Origin: Actinomycetes bacterium
GTDB taxonomy: Bacteria > Actinomycetota > CADDZG01 > JAHWKV01
NCBI GenBank assembly: GCA_029263035.1
Contig: JAJCYF010000162.1
Span: 1-5,668 of the forward strand
DNA: 5,668 nt
Direction of reading: 5' to 3'
How positions within the stretch are numbered: position 1 is the stretch's first letter; the number at the start of each line of letters is the position of its first letter. The notes under the pieces were generated by a model. That model searched no databases, was not told the DNA's origin, and worked only from the letters and a program-made list of their open reading frames with translations. The position numbers and the translations under genes are program-made. Shown here in pieces: positions 1 to 5,668 of the stretch.

Positions 1-622
1 CCGACGGATCGTCCGACTGTTTATTGTCGCCCTCGGACTCCGCCTGATGGACGGGCAGGATCTGCTTGACCGTCGCCCGCTGCACTGCCGCCGACAGAAA
101 CTCGGTATAGGCGAGCATGACCAGGTCCAGCTCGCCGGAGACGTACGCGTCGATGATGTCCTTGGCGATGGTCTTCGCATCCTCGTAGGTGGGCTTGTCG
201 CTCATCCCGGAGAATCCGGCCTGAAGCGGCACCTGACGGAACTTGAAGAAGTTGGCGCCTTTGCGGCCGACCGAGGTTACCCGGGCGGTCCTGCCGGCCT
301 GGCGCTGCCTCTCGGCCACCCGCTGGGCCTCTCGCAGCACGTTGGTGTTGTACGCTCCGGCCAGTCCGCGGTCTCCCGTCAGAACGATCAGGCCCACGTT
401 GGTGATGGGGTCCCTCTCCGCCAGCAGCGGCGACGACTTGGCCTCACTGGCCAGCATTGAGATCATCTCTCCGATCGCGCGGGCGAACGGGCGGGCTCGC
501 TCCGCCCTGGCCTGAGCCTTGGCGATACGGCTGGCTGCGATCAGCTGCATGGCGTTGGTGATCTTCTTGGTCGACTCGACCGTTTTGATCCGCCTGCGGA
601 TATCCCGTGCTTTTTCTGCCAT
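1..622 (-). CDS. atpG: F1Fo ATP synthase gamma subunit (partial, 3' end cut by window edge)
   Basis: Gamma is the central rotor shaft of F1, coupling rotation of the c-ring to conformational change in the alpha/beta catalytic head. The 207 visible residues begin MAEKARDIRRRIKTVESTKK; an ATG start and the N-terminal coiled-coil helix (about 1-58) are typical of the family. MQLIAASRIAKAQ (25-37) is an actinobacterial-looking version of the usual MKMVSAAKLRRAQ segment. The Rossmann-like middle domain shows LTGDRGLAGAYN (81-92) and VGRKGANFF (118-126). At 160-171 the chain runs straight from AYVSGELDL into VMLAY, so the polar loop found near here in mycobacterial gamma is absent. An acidic stretch (about 194-206) follows before the edge. 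The family is usually about 290 residues, so the C-terminal helix lies outside. The start is 9 bases after the atpA stop. Confidence 0.97.
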   Translation of the reverse strand, partial: MAEKARDIRRRIKTVESTKKITNAMQLIAASRIAKAQARAERARPFARAIGEMISMLASEAKSSPLLAERDPITNVGLIVLTGDRGLAGAYNTNVLREAQRVAERQRQAGRTARVTSVGRKGANFFKFRQVPLQAGFSGMSDKPTYEDAKTIAKDIIDAYVSGELDLVMLAYTEFLSAAVQRATVKQILPVHQAESEGDNKQSDDPS

Positions 623-631
623 GAGGGGTTC

Positions 632-2344
<1,713 letters not shown>

Positions 2345-2349
2345 CAGTT

Positions 2350-2355
2350 CTCCTC
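2350..2355 (-). promoter_or_regulatory. Ribosome binding site of atpA
   Basis: GAGGAG on the minus strand with a 5-base spacer (AACTG) to the ATG. It fixes the atpA start and is independent of the atpH stop 33 bases upstream, unlike the stop-fused sites at other junctions. Confidence 0.8.
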
Positions 2356-2377
2356 TACGTACGTTCTTGCTTTTGAG

Positions 2378-2917
2378 TTAGTCCACCCCAAGGTGCTGCT
2401 TGAGCTGCGCCAGCTTGCCCCGGACGGTGCCATCGATGACGATGTCCCCGACCTTGGCCAGCACGCCGCCGATGACACTCGGGTCCACAATCGACTTAAC
2501 CTCGACGTTGCGCCCGGTTGCAGCCTTGAGGGCCCGCGCAAGCGCCTCCCTCTGGGAAGAGTCAAGGGGGACGGCCGAGCGAACCTCGGCCACCTCCTTG
2601 TTGGATTCGACGGCGGTGATCCTGGACAGCTCGTCCGCGATCTCCACCAGCTCACGGGCTTTACCCTGGCTGATCACAAAACGAATTGCGTTCAGCGTGT
2701 GGGGAGATGCCTGCTTGCCAAGCAACTCCTGGAGAAGCTGTTCTTTTCCCGAAAAGGGGATGGCAATGTCGGTTAGCGCCCGGCGAAGCTCCGTGTGGGA
2801 CTCCACCGCCCGGGCAACCCGGAACAGCTCGTCCGAGACCCGCGCGACGTCGTTCTCAACCTGCGCGATCTCATAGAGCGCCCGGGCGTAGCCCTTTACT
2901 CCGGTCGAGTCGCTCAA
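2378..2917 (-). CDS. atpH: F1Fo ATP synthase delta subunit
   Basis: Delta (OSCP in mitochondria) caps the F1 head and ties it to the b-subunit stator. The 179 residues match the family's usual length of about 175-180. The N-terminal helical domain begins KGYARALYEIA (8-18), and the C-terminal family signature spans about 144-171, with VDPSVIGGVLAKVGD (144-158) and IDGTVRGKL (161-169). The start is a TTG whose bases, with the next A, form the atpF stop TGA (TTGA, 4-base overlap). No strong Shine-Dalgarno is visible (GAGGCGG about 7-10 bases upstream), so translation probably depends on atpF. No ATG lies near the conserved N-terminus, which supports the TTG. Delta is a separate protein here, not fused to a b-like subunit as in mycobacteria. 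Confidence 0.97.
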   Translation of the reverse strand: MSDSTGVKGYARALYEIAQVENDVARVSDELFRVARAVESHTELRRALTDIAIPFSGKEQLLQELLGKQASPHTLNAIRFVISQGKARELVEIADELSRITAVESNKEVAEVRSAVPLDSSQREALARALKAATGRNVEVKSIVDPSVIGGVLAKVGDIVIDGTVRGKLAQLKQHLGVD

Positions 2918-3468
2918 GACTTGGCCGCCTCACTCTTGCGAATGTCGGCGATGAAGCTGTCGACCAGGTCCCGGTGGGAATCGGGGTTGAGCTCACGCTG
3001 AACGATCTGCCCGGCGATCGTGGTGGACCACTCGGTCAGCTGACCCTCAAGCTCGTTGAGGATCCGCTCCCGCTCGCCGGTGAGCTGCCTGCGCGCCTTG
3101 TCGACGATCAGACGGGCATCACCCTCGGCCCGGGCGATCAGGTCCTGACGGACCTTCTCGGCCTGACCGCGAGCTTCCTCGACCATCTGCGAGGTCTCCT
3201 CACGGGCAGCCGCCACCCTGCTCTTGTACTCGTTAAGAATCTTCTCGGCTTCCGCTCTGGTGGCCTCGGCAGCCTTGATCTCCTCGGCGATCTTGCGCTC
3301 CCGGTCGGCCAGGCCTTCCTGCAGCTTCGGGAAGACCTTTTTGGAGAGAAGGAAAAGCACGGTCAGAAAAGCGACCGAGGTCCAAACGACCAGTCCGAAC
3401 TCGGGCTCGAAGGGATTGAAGGACGTCCCGCCCTCGCCGGCTTCTGTAGCTAGTAGCACCAATTGCAT
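2914..3468 (-). CDS. atpF: F1Fo ATP synthase b subunit
   Basis: Subunit b is the peripheral stalk: one membrane helix in Fo and a long helix reaching delta on top of F1. The 184 residues have a short N-terminus with a negatively charged stretch, a single transmembrane segment (about 24-42, FGLVVWTSVAFLTVLFLLS), the basic junction KKVFPKLQEGL (43-53), then a charged coiled-coil region (about 54-160) rich in Glu, Ala, Lys and Arg. The ATG at 3468 is chosen because TAGGAGG lies 7 bases upstream. An in-frame ATG at 3627 would add 53 non-homologous, Arg-rich residues read from inside atpE. Only one b gene is present, with no b' partner. It overlaps atpH by 4 bases. Confidence 0.97.
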   Translation of the reverse strand: MQLVLLATEAGEGGTSFNPFEPEFGLVVWTSVAFLTVLFLLSKKVFPKLQEGLADRERKIAEEIKAAEATRAEAEKILNEYKSRVAAAREETSQMVEEARGQAEKVRQDLIARAEGDARLIVDKARRQLTGERERILNELEGQLTEWSTTIAGQIVQRELNPDSHRDLVDSFIADIRKSEAAKS

Positions 3469-3475
3469 TTGCAGG

Positions 3476-3482
3476 CCTCCTA
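3476..3482 (-). promoter_or_regulatory. atpF ribosome binding site fused to the atpE stop codon
   Basis: TAGGAGG on the minus strand: the first three bases are the atpE stop and the GGAGG is a near-perfect Shine-Dalgarno, with spacer CCTGCAA (7) to the atpF ATG. It decides the atpF start and probably couples atpF translation to that of atpE. Confidence 0.8.
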
Positions 3483-3752
3483 GAAGATGCCCAGAAGAAG
3501 GAGCAGTGCGACGATCAGGCCGTAGAGAACCTGCGCCTCGGCAAGTGCGAATCCGACGAACATAAGACCCTGCAGCGTGCTGCGTGCTTCCGGCTGCCGG
3601 CCGATGCCCTCGAGACCCTTGGACCACAGGATGCCGATGCCCGTAGCGCCTCCGCCTGCTGCCAAACCGATCGCCAGACCGGCTCCAAGCTGCTGAAGAC
3701 CCTTGTCCGTCATACCGGTCGCAGCCTCCTGCGCCAGTGTAGTAATGCTCAA
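3480..3752 (-). CDS. atpE: F1Fo ATP synthase c subunit (proton-type rotor ring)
   Basis: Subunit c forms the membrane rotor ring that carries protons past subunit a. The 90 residues form two membrane helices (about 17-46 and 59-87) around the conserved polar loop RQPE (52-55). The ion-binding carboxylate is Glu72, in ALAEA of helix 2. The Na+ ligands of Ilyobacter-type rings are missing: the Gln of helix 1 is Ile39 and the Ser after the Glu is Ala73, so proton coupling is inferred. The TTG start has AAAGGAG 6 bases upstream. A second possibility is the ATG at codon 14 (3713), with GGAGG 11 bases upstream, giving 77 residues, also a normal length. It lies 41 bases after atpB, the widest gap in the cluster. 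Confidence 0.97.
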   Translation of the reverse strand: MSITTLAQEAATGMTDKGLQQLGAGLAIGLAAGGGATGIGILWSKGLEGIGRQPEARSTLQGLMFVGFALAEAQVLYGLIVALLLLLGIF

Positions 3753-3758
3753 ACCCTT

Positions 3759-3765
3759 CTCCTTT
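3759..3765 (-). promoter_or_regulatory. Ribosome binding site of atpE
   Basis: AAAGGAG on the minus strand with spacer AAGGGT (6) to the TTG start. This is the main support for initiating at TTG rather than at the ATG 13 codons downstream. Confidence 0.65.
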
Positions 3766-3772
3766 CGATCTT

Positions 3773-3785
3773 TACCGGGCCGGTA
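3773..3785 (-). promoter_or_regulatory. Small inverted repeat between atpB and atpE
   Basis: TACCGGCCCGGTA is a perfect inverted repeat with 6-base arms around one base. As RNA it could form a short 4-5 bp hairpin in the atpB-atpE gap, just before the atpE ribosome binding site. No T-run follows, so it is not an intrinsic terminator. It might mark an RNA processing or stability point favouring the high c-subunit dose, or it may be chance. Confidence 0.3.
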
Positions 3786-3793
3786 GCGAGAAT

Positions 3794-4609
3794 TTAGTGG
3801 CCCGGGTGAAGTGCGTCGTTGATGTAAATGGTGGTCAGGAAGGCGAAGATCACGGCCTGGATGAAGGCCACGAACAACGCGAACGCTGTGAAGATGATCA
3901 TGAAGAGCAGTGAGATCGGCAGGATGCCGTAGATCACTGCGCTGCCTGCCGCCAGGAAGATGAAGCCGGCAAACACGTAAAGCATCAGGTGGTCCGCCAG
4001 CATGTTGGCAAAGAGACGAACCGCCAGCGAAAGCGGGCGGGCCAGCTGGGAGATGACCTCAATCGGGACCATCAGCGGAAGCATCGCCTTGGGGATGTCC
4101 GGCGGCACCAGCGTCTTCACCCAGAACTTGAGCGGACCGTTCTTCGACATACCGATCACTACCGCCAGCAGGTAGATCATGATCGCCAGCGTCGCAGTAA
4201 CGAAGATGTTGGCCGTGGCGGTGAACCCGATCCACGGAATGAGTCCCACTGCGTTCAAAAAGAAAATGAAGAAGAAGACGGTGCCTACGAACGGAAACCA
4301 CTTCCTGCCGTCCTTGGTGTTCATGACCGAGTAGACGATGTTGACTTTCACAAAGTCGACCATGACCTCGATCACGTTCTGCATCCCGCTCGGCACCAGT
4401 TGACGCTTCTTGGCCGCCATCCAGAAGATTGCGACGCAGAGGAAGCCGGCCAGCCAGATGTTGACGACGGCGTTCGTGGGAGAAAGGTCGATGCCGCCTA
4501 TCTCCCAGTGCGGAGCCCAGCCGTAGTGATGCGGCGACAGGTGCCCTACTAGTTCGGTAAACGGGGACTCTTCGACAGACTCTGCTGCCTCTGTTGCCAA
4601 GAACGCCAA
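3794..4609 (-). CDS. atpB: F1Fo ATP synthase a subunit
   Basis: Subunit a provides the proton half-channels facing the c-ring. The 271 residues match the E. coli length. Membrane segments fall at about 47-66, 107-128, 134-153, 208-228 and 231-262, by hydrophobicity. The signature SLAVRLFANM (194-203) carries the essential Arg198 (E. coli Arg210). His207 aligns with E. coli Glu219, a common substitution, and Gln251 with E. coli Gln252. The polar N-terminus ends near EIGGIDLSPTNAVVNIW, a usual family block. The start is TTG: TAGGAGG lies 8 bases upstream, and no ATG occurs until residue 64, inside the first helix. It starts 12 bases after the AtpI-like gene. Confidence 0.98.
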   Translation of the reverse strand: MAFLATEAAESVEESPFTELVGHLSPHHYGWAPHWEIGGIDLSPTNAVVNIWLAGFLCVAIFWMAAKKRQLVPSGMQNVIEVMVDFVKVNIVYSVMNTKDGRKWFPFVGTVFFFIFFLNAVGLIPWIGFTATANIFVTATLAIMIYLLAVVIGMSKNGPLKFWVKTLVPPDIPKAMLPLMVPIEVISQLARPLSLAVRLFANMLADHLMLYVFAGFIFLAAGSAVIYGILPISLLFMIIFTAFALFVAFIQAVIFAFLTTIYINDALHPGH

Positions 4610-4617
4610 ACCTGGTT

Positions 4618-4624
4618 CCTCCTA
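4618..4624 (-). promoter_or_regulatory. atpB ribosome binding site fused to the upstream stop codon
   Basis: TAGGAGG on the minus strand: TAG ends the AtpI-like gene, and AGGAGG with spacer AACCAGGT (8) serves the atpB TTG. The same heptamer occurs at the atpE-atpF junction. It is the main evidence for the non-ATG start of atpB. Confidence 0.8.
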
Positions 4625-5104
4625 ACCGATGATTCCCCGGGCTCTCAATTGCTTGAGTGCTCGGGGTGCCTCTGTCACTACAAGAACTAACCAGCATGCC
4701 GCCAGCGCCAGCAGGTATGCCTGCGTGGCGGGCTTTCCCAGGATCATGAAGAGCGCTACCCCGGTGCCGATCACAGCCCCCAACCGCAGCGCTGCAAACC
4801 TCGTAACGTGCGGGTCGAAGGTACTTTCCTCAAACTTTCGGAACACGTGCGATCGGACGTAGCCGATGGTGTAGATCGCAGCAGCCAGACAACCTGCGAA
4901 CGCCCCGATGGCGGCCTCGGTCCCCCCTGCCCCCAATCCGACGATCGCCGCAATGGCGCCTACGGTAAATGCCTTTATCAGCACCCGGCGGGCGGTGGCG
5001 GCTGCCGGCTCCTTCACCGGAACCTCAACCTCGGCGGCCCCGGCTTCGGAATCAATAGCTACGCCATCCACCGATTCCTTCTTAGTCGCCCTTGTCTGTT
5101 CCAT
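4622..5104 (-). CDS. atpI: ATP synthase protein I-like membrane protein
   Basis: The protein of 160 residues has a charged soluble N-terminus (1-38) and then four predicted membrane helices at about 41-57, 62-80, 103-121 and 126-146. A basic, cytoplasm-like end follows (RALKQLRARG). This topology and the position directly upstream of atpB match the ATP synthase subunit I family. Those proteins are non-essential helpers of c-ring assembly and, in alkaliphilic Bacillus, take part with AtpZ in Mg2+ uptake. The family is poorly conserved, so the name rests on topology and place rather than catalytic residues. The ATG start overlaps the atpZ end by 23 bases and has only a weak AGGA 3 bases away. 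A GTG at codon 12 (5071), with GAAGGA 4 bases upstream and no overlap, is an alternative start. Confidence 0.75.
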   Translation of the reverse strand: MEQTRATKKESVDGVAIDSEAGAAEVEVPVKEPAAATARRVLIKAFTVGAIAAIVGLGAGGTEAAIGAFAGCLAAAIYTIGYVRSHVFRKFEESTFDPHVTRFAALRLGAVIGTGVALFMILGKPATQAYLLALAACWLVLVVTEAPRALKQLRARGIIG

Positions 5105-5303
5105 ATGTCCTGTAGAGCCTCAAAACTCCTGCTGCGCCGCCCATGAGAGCGAAGACGAATAGGAAGATCACTCGCGTGTTCAACCAACTATCGATCAACC
5201 AACCTAGAAAGGCGCCCACGGCGGTCGTAGCGACAAGTTCGAACGCCAGCCCCATTGCGTTGCCGTAATGCGACGTCAATGGAGGCTTGGAGTCGTTGGG
5301 CAT
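5082..5303 (-). CDS. atpZ: AtpZ-like F1Fo ATPase accessory membrane protein
   Basis: A small protein of 73 residues has two membrane helices (about 16-37 and 44-63). They flank the motif GWLIDSWLNT (34-43), and GGAAGVLRLYR (55-65) closes the second helix. The pattern Gly-rich helix, LG/GWLID, short loop, second helix, RLYR is that of the AtpZ/ATPase gene 1 family, commonly first in bacterial atp operons. With AtpI it has been linked to Mg2+/Ca2+ transport and complex assembly; here that is inference. The ATG at 5303 (MPNDSKPP) is the most conservative start, although no good Shine-Dalgarno precedes it. Upstream in-frame ATGs at 5414 and beyond would translate the leader and the tandem repeats. 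TTG at codon 9 is another option. Confidence 0.75.
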   Translation of the reverse strand: MPNDSKPPLTSHYGNAMGLAFELVATTAVGAFLGWLIDSWLNTRVIFLFVFALMGGAAGVLRLYRTYGTDKGD

Positions 5304-5370
5304 CAGGTCTTGGCGCCCAGGCGCGAAATGCCGCTCGCGAATCCGAGAACAAATGAACCGGACCGTGAAC

Positions 5371-5378
5371 TGTGCACA
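5371..5378. promoter_or_regulatory. Perfect 8-base palindrome near the candidate transcription start
   Basis: TGTGCACA reads the same on both strands and lies just downstream of the candidate -10 box, where a start site would fall. GTGAAC at 5365-5370 gives a loose resemblance to a CRP-type site, but the half-site spacing is one base off. Could be an operator or chance. Confidence 0.2.
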
Positions 5379-5407
5379 TAGTAGTCGGGAACCGACTTTT
5401 TGAGCAA
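5378..5407 (-). promoter_or_regulatory. Candidate sigma70-type promoter for the atp operon
   Basis: Minus strand: TTGCTC (5407-5402, three of six matches to TTGACA), an 18-base spacer, then TACTAT (5383-5378, four of six matches to TATAAT). A start near 5371 would give a leader of about 68 bases before atpZ. It is the best pair seen in this interval but not strong; a promoter inside or beyond the repeat array cannot be excluded. Confidence 0.35.
5383..5401 (+). terminator. Possible rightward intrinsic terminator, or operator inside the promoter spacer
   Basis: AGTCGG (5383-5388), loop GAA, CCGACT (5392-5397), with five T residues at 5397-5401, has the form of a small Rho-independent terminator on the plus strand. 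No rightward gene in the window ends here, so it would stop antisense transcription or a short RNA. On the minus strand the A-run precedes the stem and no T-run follows, so it would not stop the operon. The same inverted repeat fills the spacer of the candidate atp promoter, where it could be a repressor site. Confidence 0.35.
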
Positions 5408-5414
5408 ACGACAT

Positions 5415-5668
5415 CCGGGGGCTCCGCCCCCGGAATCCCCCGCAAACCTCCGCGCCGGACCGTTCGGGGTCAAATAGACCCGCTGGCATGCGGGGGCTCC
5501 GCCCCCGGAATCCCCCGCCAACACCCGCGCCGGACCGTTCGCGGCCATATAGACCCGCTTCCATCCGGGGGCTCCGCCCCCGGAATCCCCCGCTAACCTC
5601 CGCGCCGGACCGTTCGCGGCCAAATAGACCCGCTTCCATCCGGGGGCTCCGCCCCCGGAATCCCCCGC
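5415..5668. repeat. Tandem array of 75-base hairpin repeats, running off the right edge
   Basis: Units start at 5415, 5490, 5565 and 5640, an exact 75-base period; the fourth is cut after 29 bases. Each opens with CGGGGGCTCCGCCCCCGG, a perfect hairpin of 7 to 9 bp with loop TCC (9 bp in copies 1, 3 and 4 when the flanking T-A pair is counted, 7 in copy 2). AATCCCCCGC follows, then a linker of 46 bases. Positions 2-29 are identical in all four copies, whereas linkers differ at several positions (units 1 and 3 differ at 5 sites over 75, 2 and 3 at 5, 1 and 2 at 9). Linkers of units 2 and 3 hold a second small inverted repeat (CCGCG...CGCGG at 5525-5544 and 5600-5619), broken in unit 1. No T-run follows the hairpins, so they do not look like intrinsic terminators. 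It resembles REP-like intergenic repeats of GC-rich bacteria; its function is unknown. Confidence 0.9.

Larger units (their letters stand above)
5304..5414. other. Leader region upstream of the atp operon
   Basis: The 111 bases between atpZ and the repeat array hold no convincing gene and are less GC-rich than the array. They contain the candidate promoter, an inverted repeat followed by T residues on the plus strand, the palindrome TGTGCACA, and nearer the gene a 5 bp inverted repeat (CGCGA 5322-5326 with TCGCG 5335-5339). The operon's transcription start and 5' untranslated region most probably lie here. Confidence 0.5.

Noticed and set aside
2357..2364. Palindrome ACGTACGT in the atpH-atpA gap
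   Set aside because: Eight bases with no spacing relation to another element; not enough to call a site.
2686..3453. Plus-strand open frame of 255 codons across atpH and atpF
   Set aside because: It is an antisense shadow of two well-supported genes, with no family motif and no ribosome binding site of note.
3469..3627. N-terminal extension of atpF by 53 residues from the ATG at 3627
   Set aside because: The extension reads through atpE in another frame and is Arg-rich, unlike any b-subunit N-terminus. The ATG at 3468 has TAGGAGG at ideal spacing.
3480..3752. Sodium-coupled c-ring
   Set aside because: The helix-1 Gln is Ile39 and the Ser/Thr after the key Glu72 is Ala73, so the Na+ ligand set is not present.
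3989..4552. Plus-strand open frame rich in Asp, His and Arg opposite atpB
   Set aside because: Its composition is what the reverse complement of a hydrophobic membrane protein gives; no independent coding evidence.
5358..5366. CCGGACCGT in the leader as a degenerate extra copy of the repeat
   Set aside because: It matches nine bases of the linker but is out of register with the 75-base period, and the flanks do not align; probably chance in GC-rich DNA.
5415..5668. CRISPR array (29-base repeat, 46-base spacers)
   Set aside because: The would-be spacers are homologous to each other, differing at only a few sites, so this is a simple tandem repeat. No cas genes are present.
5415..5668. G-quadruplex-forming array on the minus strand
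   Set aside because: Each unit has only two adjacent G5 runs; the next GGG run is about 20 bases away, and the G runs pair with C runs in the same hairpin.
5415..5668. Series of intrinsic terminators
   Set aside because: The stems are strong, but no T-rich tract follows the hairpins on either strand.

Overview
The window is a high-GC bacterial segment (roughly 60% G+C by eye). It carries the first eight genes of a classical F1Fo ATP synthase operon, all on the minus strand and so transcribed from right to left: atpZ, atpI, atpB (a), atpE (c), atpF (b), atpH (delta), atpA (alpha) and the first 207 codons of atpG (gamma), which runs off the left edge. The rest of atpG, then atpD (beta) and atpC (epsilon), would be expected beyond position 1. 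The gamma stretch MQLIAASRI, the Ala/Glu-rich tail on alpha and the high GC point to Actinomycetota. The single b subunit, the separate unfused delta and the lack of a mycobacterial-type gamma loop argue against Mycobacteriales and suggest another, perhaps deep-branching, class. The class assignment is inference.

Layout, left to right. 1-622 is partial atpG. 632-2344 is atpA, with an extended C-terminal tail. 2378-2917 is atpH. 2914-3468 is atpF. 3480-3752 is atpE. 3794-4609 is atpB. 4622-5104 is an AtpI-like four-helix membrane protein. 5082-5303 is an AtpZ-like two-helix protein. Genes overlap or lie 9 to 41 bases apart, so they almost certainly form one transcript. At three junctions the stop codon TAG is part of the next gene's ribosome binding site (TAGGAGG or TAGGA). 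Three genes (atpB, atpE, atpH) appear to start with TTG.

5304-5668 has no convincing gene. Next to atpZ, 5304-5414 is a leader with a candidate leftward promoter. Its -35/-10 spacer holds a perfect inverted repeat that, read rightward, looks like an intrinsic terminator. From 5415 to the right edge lies a tandem array with an exact 75-base period: three full units and the first 29 bases of a fourth. Each unit begins with a strong GC hairpin whose 28-base core is identical in all four copies. This array is the only part of the window that ordinary ATP synthase biology does not explain.

The gene products work as one machine. AtpB and the AtpE ring form the proton channel and rotor, AtpF and AtpH form the stator, and AtpA with AtpG belong to the catalytic head and shaft. 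AtpI and AtpZ are accessory membrane proteins linked in other bacteria to c-ring assembly and Mg2+/Ca2+ handling.
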